Under the pieces are notes generated by a model. That model was not told where the DNA came from and did not search any database. It worked only from the letters and a program-made list of their open reading frames with translations. Of a stretch of 5,811 bases of DNA, positions 1 to 4,052 are shown piece by piece (position 1 is the first letter of the stretch; every line of letters starts with the position of its first letter). A program made the translations under genes and the position numbers. The stretch spans positions 1 through 5,811 of the forward strand of contig JAFCDM010000107.1 of assembly GCA_017609695.1 (NCBI GenBank), written 5' to 3'. The DNA is from Candidatus Pacearchaeota archaeon. Lineage in GTDB: Archaea > Nanobdellota > Nanobdellia > Pacearchaeales > GW2011-AR1.

Positions 1-114
1 AATTAAAGGAAATAGCAAAACAACTCCTTCTTCTAATCCTCTTAACTTTACAGAAATTAGCCCATGCCGAATATAATCTCTTATTTCTATTTTTGAAGGT
101 TTTATTACTTCCAT
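1..114 (-). CDS. Hypothetical protein, N-terminal part only (runs off left edge)
   Basis: An open frame of 38 codons begins at the ATG read on the minus strand from 114 and continues past the window edge. It starts MEVIKPSKIEIRDYIRHG and ends in a hydrophobic stretch (GVVLLFPLI) that may be the start of a membrane segment or a buried strand. A Shine-Dalgarno-like AAAGGAG lies about 13 nt upstream of the ATG, and a TTATAAAAG TATA-like string overlaps it. It lies 120 nt downstream of the cold-shock gene on the same strand, but a strong T-rich stretch separates them, so it probably has its own promoter. I do not recognise the family. The start and the SD are seen in the sequence; that it is a real gene is inferred from the SD and the protein-like composition. 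Confidence 0.6.
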   Translation of the reverse strand, partial: MEVIKPSKIEIRDYIRHGLISVKLRGLEEGVVLLFPLI

Positions 115-126
115 TTTATCTTTAAA

Positions 127-133
127 ACTCCTT
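127..133 (-). promoter_or_regulatory. Shine-Dalgarno site of the left-edge hypothetical gene
   Basis: Read on the minus strand this is AAGGAGT, 12 nt before the ATG at 114. The spacing is slightly long. It supports the chosen start for a gene that is cut by the window edge. Confidence 0.5.
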
Positions 134-195
134 TTATAATTAAACCTATTAAAATACTGATATTTAGAGAATTTAAAGATTTATATTCTAGAATA

Positions 196-234
196 AATAT
201 TAAAAAATAAAAAAATAAAAAACTTAAAAAAGAA
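196..234 (-). terminator. Oligo-T terminator after the cold-shock gene
   Basis: Read on the minus strand, the stop codon of the cold-shock gene is followed directly by several runs of five to seven T separated by single A or G bases. There is no G+C-rich stem. Archaeal RNA polymerase stops at such oligo-T tracts without a hairpin, so this is a likely termination zone separating csp from the next minus-strand gene. Confidence 0.6.
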
Positions 235-426
235 TTAATCTTCTTTCTTAACACTAACTGCTTTTGGACCTCTGTCCCCTTCTTCAACATCAAAAACAAC
301 TTCGTCATTTTCGTCTATAGGTCCACTTGTTATCCCAGATTCATGAACAAAATATTCTTTGCCATCTTCTCCAGCTATAAATCCAAATCCCTTTGTTCTA
401 TTGAAAAACTTAACTTTTCCTTTCAT
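235..426 (-). CDS. CspA-type cold-shock domain protein
   Basis: This is a complete 63-residue single cold-shock domain, the usual size for CspA-family proteins (63-70 residues). The fold binds single-stranded RNA or DNA and typically acts in the cytoplasm as an RNA chaperone, melting mRNA structure. Visible hallmarks are the KGKVKFFN first strand (residues 2-9), RNP1 KGFGFI (12-17), RNP2 YFVHES (25-30), and the GPKAVSV last strand before an acidic-basic tail. The ATG at 426 is preceded by a strong TAGGAGG site at ideal spacing, so the start is secure. The gene points away from the structured region at 458-583, which lies just upstream and could form part of its promoter or leader. CSPs are patchy in archaea but known in several lineages, including DPANN. 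Family assignment is firm; whether it is cold-induced cannot be seen. Confidence 0.95.
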   Translation of the reverse strand: MKGKVKFFNRTKGFGFIAGEDGKEYFVHESGITSGPIDENDEVVFDVEEGDRGPKAVSVKKED

Positions 427-430
427 TTTA

Positions 431-437
431 TCCTCCT
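431..437 (-). promoter_or_regulatory. Shine-Dalgarno site of the cold-shock gene
   Basis: The minus strand reads TAGGAGGA, 5-7 nt before the ATG at 426. It is one of the few strong SD sites in the window and fixes the start. Confidence 0.8.
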
Positions 438-457
438 ATAAATTTAATTCTATTATG

Positions 458-517
458 TCAGAAATTAAAACCCCTTATTTTAGTAAGTGGTTGCAGTTAC
501 TTGCTTTTAATTTCTGA
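458..517. repeat. Structured unit 1: 13-bp inverted repeat enclosing a TTTTAG-loop hairpin
   Basis: Bases 458-470 (TCAGAAATTAAAA) are the exact reverse complement of 505-517. Between them 471-477 pairs with 484-490 around a 6-base loop TTTTAG (478-483), with one C-T mismatch. A mini-hairpin GCA/TGC (493-495 with 502-504) then abuts the outer stem. Only two bases (491-492) remain unpaired at the junction, so the unit can fold as a compact three-way junction on either strand. It sits 32 nt upstream of the cold-shock start codon. The pairing is read directly; the function is unknown. Confidence 0.7.
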
Positions 518-524
518 TCATCCT

Positions 525-583
525 AAAAACAAGTGCCTTTTACAAACCACACATTTTAGTGTGTGGTAGCACATTGTTTTTTT
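525..583. repeat. Structured unit 2: bulged 12-bp stem enclosing a second TTTTAG-loop hairpin
   Basis: Bases 525-536 pair with 569-581 over 12 bp with a single bulged A at 573. Inside is a perfect 8-bp hairpin, 546-553 with 560-567, around the same TTTTAG loop (554-559) as unit 1. On the plus strand the outer stem ends in seven T (577-583), so the unit could also work as a terminator for a plus-strand transcript. After the hairpin both units continue with one or two bases and GCA. The shared loop and layout mark the two units as members of one element family. Confidence 0.7.
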
Positions 584-659
584 GATTTTCATATTTATGA
601 TAAGATAAGTATAAATCTCAAGAATTTAAAGCTTTTGGTTTAAATCATAACTAAAAAAG

Positions 660-667
660 TTTATATA
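660..667 (+). promoter_or_regulatory. TATA box of the leaderless gene at 689
   Basis: TTTATATA is centred about 25 nt before the ATG at 689, the normal archaeal TATA-to-start-site distance. There is no SD between them, so transcription probably begins at or within a base or two of the start codon (leaderless mRNA). Confidence 0.65.
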
Positions 668-688
668 GCTCCTTTTTTATTTGATATT

Positions 689-895
689 ATGAATACTCTA
701 AGCAGAACAATAACTGGAATCCTTGCAATCATTTTAGGATTAGTTTTAATAATCATTGGTTTTTTTACATTTATTGCCTTAATTTATGGGATTCCTATTT
801 TTATTATTGGGATTTTCATTTTTTTTAATAAAAAAGAAGATAAGATTGAAGAAATAAAAACTAAATCTAAAAATGAAAGGGGGGGTAAAAAATAA
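689..895 (+). CDS. Small two-helix membrane protein, unknown function
   Basis: This encodes 68 residues. Two hydrophobic segments (roughly residues 8-28 and 31-46) are joined by a short YGIP turn, followed by a charged Lys/Glu-rich tail of about 20 residues. This predicts a helical hairpin in the cell membrane with a soluble C-terminal tail. There is no signal-peptide cleavage site and no family I can name. The start is supported by the TATA box at 660-667 (leaderless). The stop at 893-895 is one base from the ATG of the YbjQ-family gene, and the SD of that gene lies inside the 3' end of this one, so the two are almost certainly co-transcribed and possibly translationally coupled. A functional link with YbjQ is inferred from this linkage only. 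Confidence 0.75.
   Translation: MNTLSRTITGILAIILGLVLIIIGFFTFIALIYGIPIFIIGIFIFFNKKEDKIEEIKTKSKNERGGKK
879..886 (+). promoter_or_regulatory. Shine-Dalgarno site deciding the ybjQ start
   Basis: A G-rich AAGGGGGGT lies inside the end of the upstream gene, about 10 nt before the ATG at 897. It favours 897 over the in-frame ATG at 873, which would add eight basic residues (MKGGVKNK) not typical of the family and which itself overlaps this SD. Confidence 0.6.
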
Positions 896-896
896 A

Positions 897-1220
897 ATGG
901 AGGATATAATTGTTACAACTGGAAATGATATTCCTGGAAAAAAAATAACAAAAGTCTTTGGGGTTGTTAAAGGTAGCACAGTCAGAGCAAGAAATATTGG
1001 GAGAGATATTGGGGCAGGATTTAAAAATATTATTGGAGGAGAAGTTAAAACATATACAGAGATGACAAAAAATTCAAGAGAAGAAGCATTCAATAGAATG
1101 GTTAATGAAGCCTTGGATTTAAAAGCTAATGCAATTATCGGAGTAAGATTTACAACTTCAATGGTAATGACTGGAGCTTCTGAAATGCTTGCATATGGGA
1201 CTGCAGTTAAGATTAGTTAA
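897..1220 (+). CDS. ybjQ: YbjQ/UPF0145 family protein
   Basis: This encodes 107 residues, matching the roughly 105-residue YbjQ (DUF74) family, which forms small oligomeric cytoplasmic proteins of unsettled function. Family features visible in order are a start ending in PGKKITKVFGVVKGSTV (about residues 12-28), the RARNIGRDIGAGFKNIIGGE block (30-49), the YTEMTKNSREEAFNRM helix, and the LDLKANAIIGVRF segment. The end, YGTAVKIS, matches the GTAV of E. coli YbjQ. I chose the ATG at 897 rather than 873 because the homology begins near MEDIIVTTG and an SD lies at good distance. It is the second gene of a pair with the membrane protein at 689. The family assignment is firm. Some databases label the domain heavy-metal binding, but no metal-ligand cluster is evident here, so I would not assign that role. 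Confidence 0.93.
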   Translation: MEDIIVTTGNDIPGKKITKVFGVVKGSTVRARNIGRDIGAGFKNIIGGEVKTYTEMTKNSREEAFNRMVNEALDLKANAIIGVRFTTSMVMTGASEMLAYGTAVKIS

Positions 1221-1249
1221 TTGCATAAAATTTTAATTTGCCACAAACC

Positions 1250-1260
1250 TTTATAAATAT
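1250..1260 (+). promoter_or_regulatory. TATA box of the gene pair at 1279
   Basis: TTTATAAATAT is centred about 24-25 nt before the ATG at 1279. No SD lies in between, again indicating a leaderless first gene. Downstream cistrons in this window carry an SD, whereas first genes tend not to. Confidence 0.7.
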
Positions 1261-1278
1261 ATTTTTGATTATAAAATT

Positions 1279-1461
1279 ATGAAAAAGAAAAAACAAAATA
1301 AAAAAGAGCCAGATTATCAAAACTTCTTTACACTAGGAATTATATTTGTAGGGGTAGGGGTAGTCTTTATGGCTTCTGTAAATGCAGGACTTGGGGGCGC
1401 ATTTATTGGACTGGGAATATTATGGATGTTAATTGGAAGAAAAAAAGGAGGTAAAAAATGA
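1279..1461 (+). CDS. Small two-helix membrane protein, unknown function
   Basis: This encodes 60 residues. A very basic N-terminus (MKKKKQNKKEPD) precedes two hydrophobic segments, about residues 17-34 and 36-53, the second Gly-rich. A basic tail RKKGGKK closes the protein. Lys clusters at both ends and two helices predict both termini in the cytoplasm (positive-inside rule). It is leaderless, with a TATA box at 1250-1260. Its TGA overlaps the ATG of the next gene (ATGA at 1458-1461), and its last codons contain the SD of that gene. No family is recognised. The intact frame, promoter and overlap make it a real gene. Confidence 0.7.
   Translation: MKKKKQNKKEPDYQNFFTLGIIFVGVGVVFMASVNAGLGGAFIGLGILWMLIGRKKGGKK
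1445..1452 (+). promoter_or_regulatory. Shine-Dalgarno site for the overlapping gene at 1458
   Basis: AAGGAGGT ends 5 nt before the ATG at 1458, a near-perfect SD placed inside the upstream coding sequence. It is the main support for the 58-residue ORF that follows. Confidence 0.75.
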
Positions 1462-1634
1462 AAAATAAAAACATATTTTATATATTTGGAATTTTACAAG
1501 CAATGGTATTTGGGTTAGTTATCTTTTTTATTTTACAAACAACAGGGATTGGAAAAGATACAGCAATTGTTCTTAGTATTTTATTCCCTATATTTACTGT
1601 AATTATAGAATACATGGTTTATTCAAAGAAATAA
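1458..1634 (+). CDS. Small two-helix membrane protein, second gene of an ATGA-coupled pair
   Basis: This encodes 58 residues beginning MKNKNIFYIFGILQ. It has two long hydrophobic segments (about residues 6-27 and 38-54) joined by a short loop TTGIGKD, and ends in YSKK. It overlaps the preceding gene by four bases (ATGA) and has a strong SD, so it should be made by translational coupling, and the two proteins may form one membrane complex (inference). No family is recognised. A T-rich stretch follows directly, consistent with the end of the transcript. Confidence 0.75.
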   Translation: MKNKNIFYIFGILQAMVFGLVIFFILQTTGIGKDTAIVLSILFPIFTVIIEYMVYSKK

Positions 1635-1640
1635 AGATTC

Positions 1641-1658
1641 TTTTTTAATTTTTAAAAA
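1641..1658. terminator. Two-way oligo-T/oligo-A terminator between membrane genes and tRNA
   Basis: On the plus strand T6 (1641-1646) and T5 (1649-1653) follow the stop at 1634. On the minus strand A5 at 1654-1658 reads as T5 immediately after the tRNA 3' end. This short spacer can therefore stop transcripts converging from both sides. Confidence 0.6.
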
Positions 1659-1659
1659 T

Positions 1660-1733
1660 AGCGGGAGGTGGATTTGAACCACCGACCTCGAGGTTATGGG
1701 CCTCGCGAGCACTCCAGACTGCTCCACCCCGCT
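1660..1733 (-). tRNA. tRNA-Met(CAU), initiator-like, with C33
   Basis: A 74-nt cloverleaf reads on the minus strand. The acceptor is AGCGGGG/UCCCGCU with A1-U72 and a G7-U66 wobble, the D stem GAGC/GCUC, the anticodon stem CGAGG/CCUCG with loop CCCAUAA (anticodon CAU), the variable loop AGGUC, and the T arm GGUGG-UUCAAAU-CCACC. CCA is not encoded. A1-U72 is the archaeal/eukaryotic initiator hallmark, whereas elongator Met and Ile2 (CAU) tRNAs usually start with G1. Two features are odd: C33 replaces the near-universal U33, and the stem next to the loop is AGG/CCU rather than the GGG/CCC usual for initiators. Both are read directly. An initiator role is inferred; an elongator Met or Ile2 is less likely. 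Confidence 0.88.
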
Positions 1734-1803
1734 ATGTTCTTTGCTATGTAATTATTAAGGCAATATGCTTTTAAATCTTACTATTATATTTTTTTCCAAA
1801 TGA

Positions 1804-1810
1804 TTTATAA
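1804..1810 (+). promoter_or_regulatory. TATA box of rnhB
   Basis: TTTATAA lies about 26 nt before the ATG at 1833, with no SD. It supports a leaderless start at 1833 rather than the in-frame ATG at 1800, which would place the TATA box inside the gene. Confidence 0.6.
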
Positions 1811-1832
1811 ACTTTCCTTGCCTTTTATAAAA

Positions 1833-2003
1833 ATGAAAATTCTGGGGATTGATGAAGCAGGGAGAGGTCCAGTGATTGGCCCAATGATTGTTGCAGGAGT
1901 CATGATTGAAGATGGAAAAGAAAAAATGCTTGGAGAAGTTAAAGATTCAAAATTATTAAGACAGAAACAAAGGGTATGTTGTTTATCCAAAAGAAATCGA
2001 TGA
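1833..2003 (+). CDS. rnhB: RNase HII 5' fragment (up to the frameshift stop)
   Basis: This is the reading frame as it stands in the sequence. About 47 residues of genuine RNase HII (GIDEAGRG active-site loop, DSK motif) are followed by nine out-of-frame residues (VCCLSKRNR) before TGA at 2001-2003. Alone it holds only two of the four catalytic acids and could not be active. Confidence 0.6.
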   Translation: MKILGIDEAGRGPVIGPMIVAGVMIEDGKEKMLGEVKDSKLLRQKQRVCCLSKRNR

Positions 2004-2430
2004 GGCACTTTTATCTTCTAATTTAAATTTAAATTGGCTAGAAGCCAATAAACAAGCAGAAATAATAAATAAATTAAAACCAAATGTAGCAATAATTGAT
2101 TGTCCAAGCCCAAACATTTACAAATATAAAGAATATCTCAGAAATCTTTTAAATGATAAAAAAATTAAATTAATTGTTGAGCATAAAGCAGACATGAATT
2201 ATCCAGTATGTTCTGCAGCCTCTATTTTAGCTAAAGTAAAAAGAGAGCAAGAAGTTAAAAAAATTAAAAAGAAATGTGGAGATATTGGCCCAGGTTATCC
2301 TGCACATCCTAAAACAAGAAAATTTGTTGCAGAAAACTGGGAAAAATATCCAGATATTTTTAGAAAAACCTGGAGCACATATAAAAAACTAACCCAACCA
2401 AAATTTCAAAAAAAGATTATGGATTATTAA
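1981..2430 (+). CDS. rnhB: RNase HII 3' fragment (no start of its own until 2194)
   Basis: About 149 in-frame residues beginning VYPKEIDEALL carry the third and fourth catalytic Asp and the conserved SAASILAK, GPGYP and TW motifs. The first in-frame ATG is at 2194 (MNYPVCSAAS), just after the fourth Asp, and has no SD, so independent expression of a functional piece is unlikely. The TAA at 2428-2430 is probably the natural end of the gene. Confidence 0.6.
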   Translation, partial: VYPKEIDEALLSSNLNLNWLEANKQAEIINKLKPNVAIIDCPSPNIYKYKEYLRNLLNDKKIKLIVEHKADMNYPVCSAASILAKVKREQEVKKIKKKCGDIGPGYPAHPKTRKFVAENWEKYPDIFRKTWSTYKKLTQPKFQKKIMDY

Positions 2431-2465
2431 AATAGTATGCAAGTCAGAATAATTATATTTATTAA

Positions 2466-2585
2466 GTGATTTATTCTTTAATAAAAATAGATAAGCAACA
2501 AGAAGAATTAAAAGAAAACAAAGACAAAATAAAAGAAAAAAAGAAAAAGCTGGATTCTAAAAAACAAACAACTTTATGGGATTAA
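2466..2585 (+). CDS. Possible 39-residue Lys/Glu-rich protein with a PIP-box-like C-terminus
   Basis: A GTG-started frame gives VIYSLIKIDKQQ, then a Lys/Glu-rich helical stretch, and ends SKKQTTLWD at the TAA. The end resembles archaeal PCNA-interacting C-termini (Q-x-x-L-x-x with aromatic or hydrophobic residues, as in KQTTLFDF-type tails). It lies between rnhB and smc, both DNA-metabolism genes. The start is weak: GTG without SD. A TATA-like TTATATTT at 2454-2461 would place a start site near 2485, downstream of that GTG. A short ATG frame at 2437 (MQVRIIIFIK) ends at 2469 and could be joined to it by a one-base change. It may be a tiny protein, or the tail of a broken one. Confidence 0.35.
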   Translation: MIYSLIKIDKQQEELKENKDKIKEKKKKLDSKKQTTLWD

Positions 2586-2586
2586 G

Positions 2587-2600
2587 CTTTATATATATTT
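2587..2600 (+). promoter_or_regulatory. TATA-like box upstream of smc
   Basis: CTTTATATATATTT is the strongest TATA-like string before smc. It would place the transcription start near 2612-2620 and give a leader of about 40-45 nt. No SD is seen before the ATG at 2658, where the upstream bases are an A-rich run. Confidence 0.45.
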
Positions 2601-2657
2601 AAATCTGGAATATAATAATTTAAAAACAATATTTCTTTCTATTAATAATACAAAAAA

Positions 2658-3635
2658 ATGCCGCACATAACAAAACTGGTGATGAAAGGTTTCAAAAGCT
2701 TTGCAAGAGAAACAAATATGCATTTAGATAAAAATATGAATGTAATTGTTGGTCCAAATGGTTCTGGGAAAAGCAATATAACAGACGCCTTATGTTTTGT
2801 TCTTGGAAGATTAAGTATAAAATCAATGAGGGCAGCAAAAGCTTCAAATCTAATTTTTGCAGGAAATAAACATTTCAAAAAAGCAAATGAAGCATATGTT
2901 GAAATAATTTTTGATAATTCAGATAAAGTTTTTGCATTAACTGAAAAGCAAATAAAAATAAAAAGGATTTTAAAGAAAAATGGGCAAAGTGTCTATAAAA
3001 TCAATAATGAGACTAAAACAAGACAGGAAGTTCTTGAACTTTTAGGGCAAGCAGGGATTGACCCCCATGGGTTTAATTTAGTTCTTCAAGGAGAAATAGA
3101 AAGATTAGTTAAAATGCCTGCAGATGATAGAAGGAAAATTATTGAAGAAACTGCTGGAATTTCTGTTTATGAAATGAGGAAAAACAAATCTTTAAAAGAA
3201 CTTGATAAAACAAACGAAAGATTAAAACAAATAAATGCTGTTTTAAAAGAAAGAACAAATTACCTAAGAAATCTTGAAAATGAAAGAGAGCAAGCATTAA
3301 GATTCAAAAAATTAGAGGAAACAGTAAAAAAATGCAAAGCCTCTATCATAAACAAAAATATCCAAGAAAGGAAAAAAGAATTAAATGAAATTAATAAAAA
3401 GATTGAGTTAAAAACAAAAGAGATTAATAAAAAACAAGAAATAATAAATAAAACTCAGGCGGAAATAAATTCACTTAATGAAACAATAAAGAATATTTCT
3501 ACAACAATTCAAAAATCTTCAGGATTAGAACAGGATAGTTTAATAGATGAAATCTCATTTCTTAAGCAAGAAATAGCAGGAATGACTGCAAGAAAAGAGA
3601 ATTTTGAAAATAGAGAGAAGAAATCAAACACTTAA
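2658..3635 (+). CDS. smc: SMC N-terminal head and first coiled coil (fragment 1)
   Basis: This is the open frame as it stands, 325 residues. The head half is purely SMC-like: ITKLVMKGFKSF first strand, GPNGSGKSNITDALCFVLG, the SMRAAKASNLIFAG segment containing the family's conserved Arg, the LVLQGEIERLVKM Q-loop region, and DRRKIIEETAGISVYEMRK. Rad50 heads differ (typically NGAGKSSLLDAI). A long Lys/Glu-rich coiled coil begins near residue 165. The last six or so codons before TAA at 3633-3635 (KKSNT) are out of frame, after the break near 3618. Confidence 0.85.
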   Translation: MPHITKLVMKGFKSFARETNMHLDKNMNVIVGPNGSGKSNITDALCFVLGRLSIKSMRAAKASNLIFAGNKHFKKANEAYVEIIFDNSDKVFALTEKQIKIKRILKKNGQSVYKINNETKTRQEVLELLGQAGIDPHGFNLVLQGEIERLVKMPADDRRKIIEETAGISVYEMRKNKSLKELDKTNERLKQINAVLKERTNYLRNLENEREQALRFKKLEETVKKCKASIINKNIQERKKELNEINKKIELKTKEINKKQEIINKTQAEINSLNETIKNISTTIQKSSGLEQDSLIDEISFLKQEIAGMTARKENFENREKKSNT

Positions 3636-3912
3636 AGAATCAATTAAAACTTTAGAAAGAGAGATAACAGATATGACTAAAGAAAAAGGGAAAAATAGAA
3701 AAAAAGATTTAGAGGAAAAGAAAAATAAACTTGAAGAACTTGATGAATTAAAGAGAAAATCTTATTTATTAAAATCAAATACTGGTTTCATTAGCCAACA
3801 AATAGAAGACAAAAAGAAACAAATTCAAAGAACAAAAAATGAGTCTAATTTTATATTAAACCAGATTGAACATTTAGAATCTGAAATAAAAATAAATGAA
3901 GATTTAGAATAA
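3604..3912 (+). CDS. smc: SMC first coiled-coil arm, middle piece (fragment 2)
   Basis: The +1 frame continues the coiled coil from RNQTLKESIKTLEREI to NESNFILNQIEHLESEI and stops at 3910-3912. The only initiator is TTG at 3604, with no SD, and the composition is heptad-like Lys/Glu/Leu throughout, so this is not an independent gene. It joins fragment 1 after removal of one A near 3618, and the hook segment after addition of one A near 3909. Confidence 0.6.
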   Translation: MKIERRNQTLKESIKTLEREITDMTKEKGKNRKKDLEEKKNKLEELDELKRKSYLLKSNTGFISQQIEDKKKQIQRTKNESNFILNQIEHLESEIKINEDLE

Positions 3913-3974
3913 AAGCAATCCAAAATCAAAAGATTAAAGAAGCAGAAAAAATAAAATTAGAAGTTTCTAAATTA

Positions 3975-4052
3975 GATATCTGCCCACTTTGTAAGACTAA
4001 GATTACCCCCCAACATATTGATGAAGTAATGAATAAATCAAATTTAGACATC
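3975..4052 (+). other. Zinc-hook coding segment at the apex of the SMC coiled coil
   Basis: The segment reads DICPLCKTKITPQHIDEV, then MNKSNLDISNS. A CxxC pair (codons 3981-3983 and 3990-3992) with following KIT..H residues is the Rad50 zinc-hook pattern (CPxC, short basic/acidic loop, then a return helix). Two hooks from two protomers share one zinc ion through four Cys. It lies in the frame upstream of the ATG at 4029, so an annotation starting there would miss it. Confidence 0.85.

Larger units (their letters stand above)
427..688. other. Gene-free region between divergent cold-shock and membrane-protein genes
   Basis: No supported ORF lies here. It holds the cold-shock SD and presumed promoter at its left end, the two folded units at 458-583, and a plain AT-rich stretch from 584 with the TATA box of the gene at 689 at its right end. 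Whether the folded units are transcribed, and on which strand, cannot be told from sequence alone. Confidence 0.6.
1833..2430 (+). pseudogene. rnhB: Ribonuclease HII, frameshifted with a small internal deletion
   Basis: RNase HII cuts the RNA strand of RNA-DNA hybrids and removes single ribonucleotides from DNA. The first frame (1833 to about 1973) gives MKILGIDEAGRGPVIGP with catalytic D7 and E8, then GEVKDSKLL. The +1 frame from about 1969 gives VVYPKEID, AIIDCPSPN (third Asp, codon 2098-2100), EHKADMNYP (fourth Asp, 2191-2193), SAASILAK, GPGYPAHPKT and RKTWSTYKK. All four DEDD residues are thus encoded but in two frames. Between DSKLL and EID the archaeal family has about 15 more residues, so some 44-47 bases appear lost as well as the frame. 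The joined product would be about 199 residues against the usual 210-230, and it lacks the C-terminal PCNA-binding tail of some archaeal enzymes. This is either a damaged gene or a sequence/assembly error; the high conservation on both sides argues against old decay. Confidence 0.9.

Noticed and set aside
105..308. 67-residue minus-strand ORF with a hydrophobic stretch
   Set aside because: It overlaps the cold-shock gene in another frame and the T-rich terminator, whose T-runs create the Phe/Leu-rich stretch; it has no SD.
458..583. CRISPR-like repeats
   Set aside because: There are only two units with differing stems and no regular spacer; the similarity is in fold and loop, not a constant repeat.
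779..1093. 104-residue minus-strand ORF
   Set aside because: It lies antisense to the membrane gene and ybjQ; its Phe/Pro/Ile-rich composition is the mirror of A- and G-rich coding sequence.
1800..1832. Upstream in-frame ATG for rnhB adding 11 residues
   Set aside because: The RNase HII family starts right at MKILGIDEAG, and the TATA box at 1804-1810 would fall inside the longer form.
1805..2008. Minus-strand ORF opposite rnhB
   Set aside because: It is the complement of conserved RNase HII sequence and has no start signal.
2437..2469. Ten-residue ATG frame after rnhB
   Set aside because: It is too short and has no SD; mentioned only as a possible broken start of the ORF at 2466-2585.
2642..2878. 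78-residue minus-strand ORF
   Set aside because: It is antisense to the highly conserved SMC Walker A region.
3600..3914. Programmed ribosomal frameshifting in smc
   Set aside because: Three separate shifts in differing directions would be needed, with no consistent slippery heptamer plus structure; indel errors or mutation are simpler.
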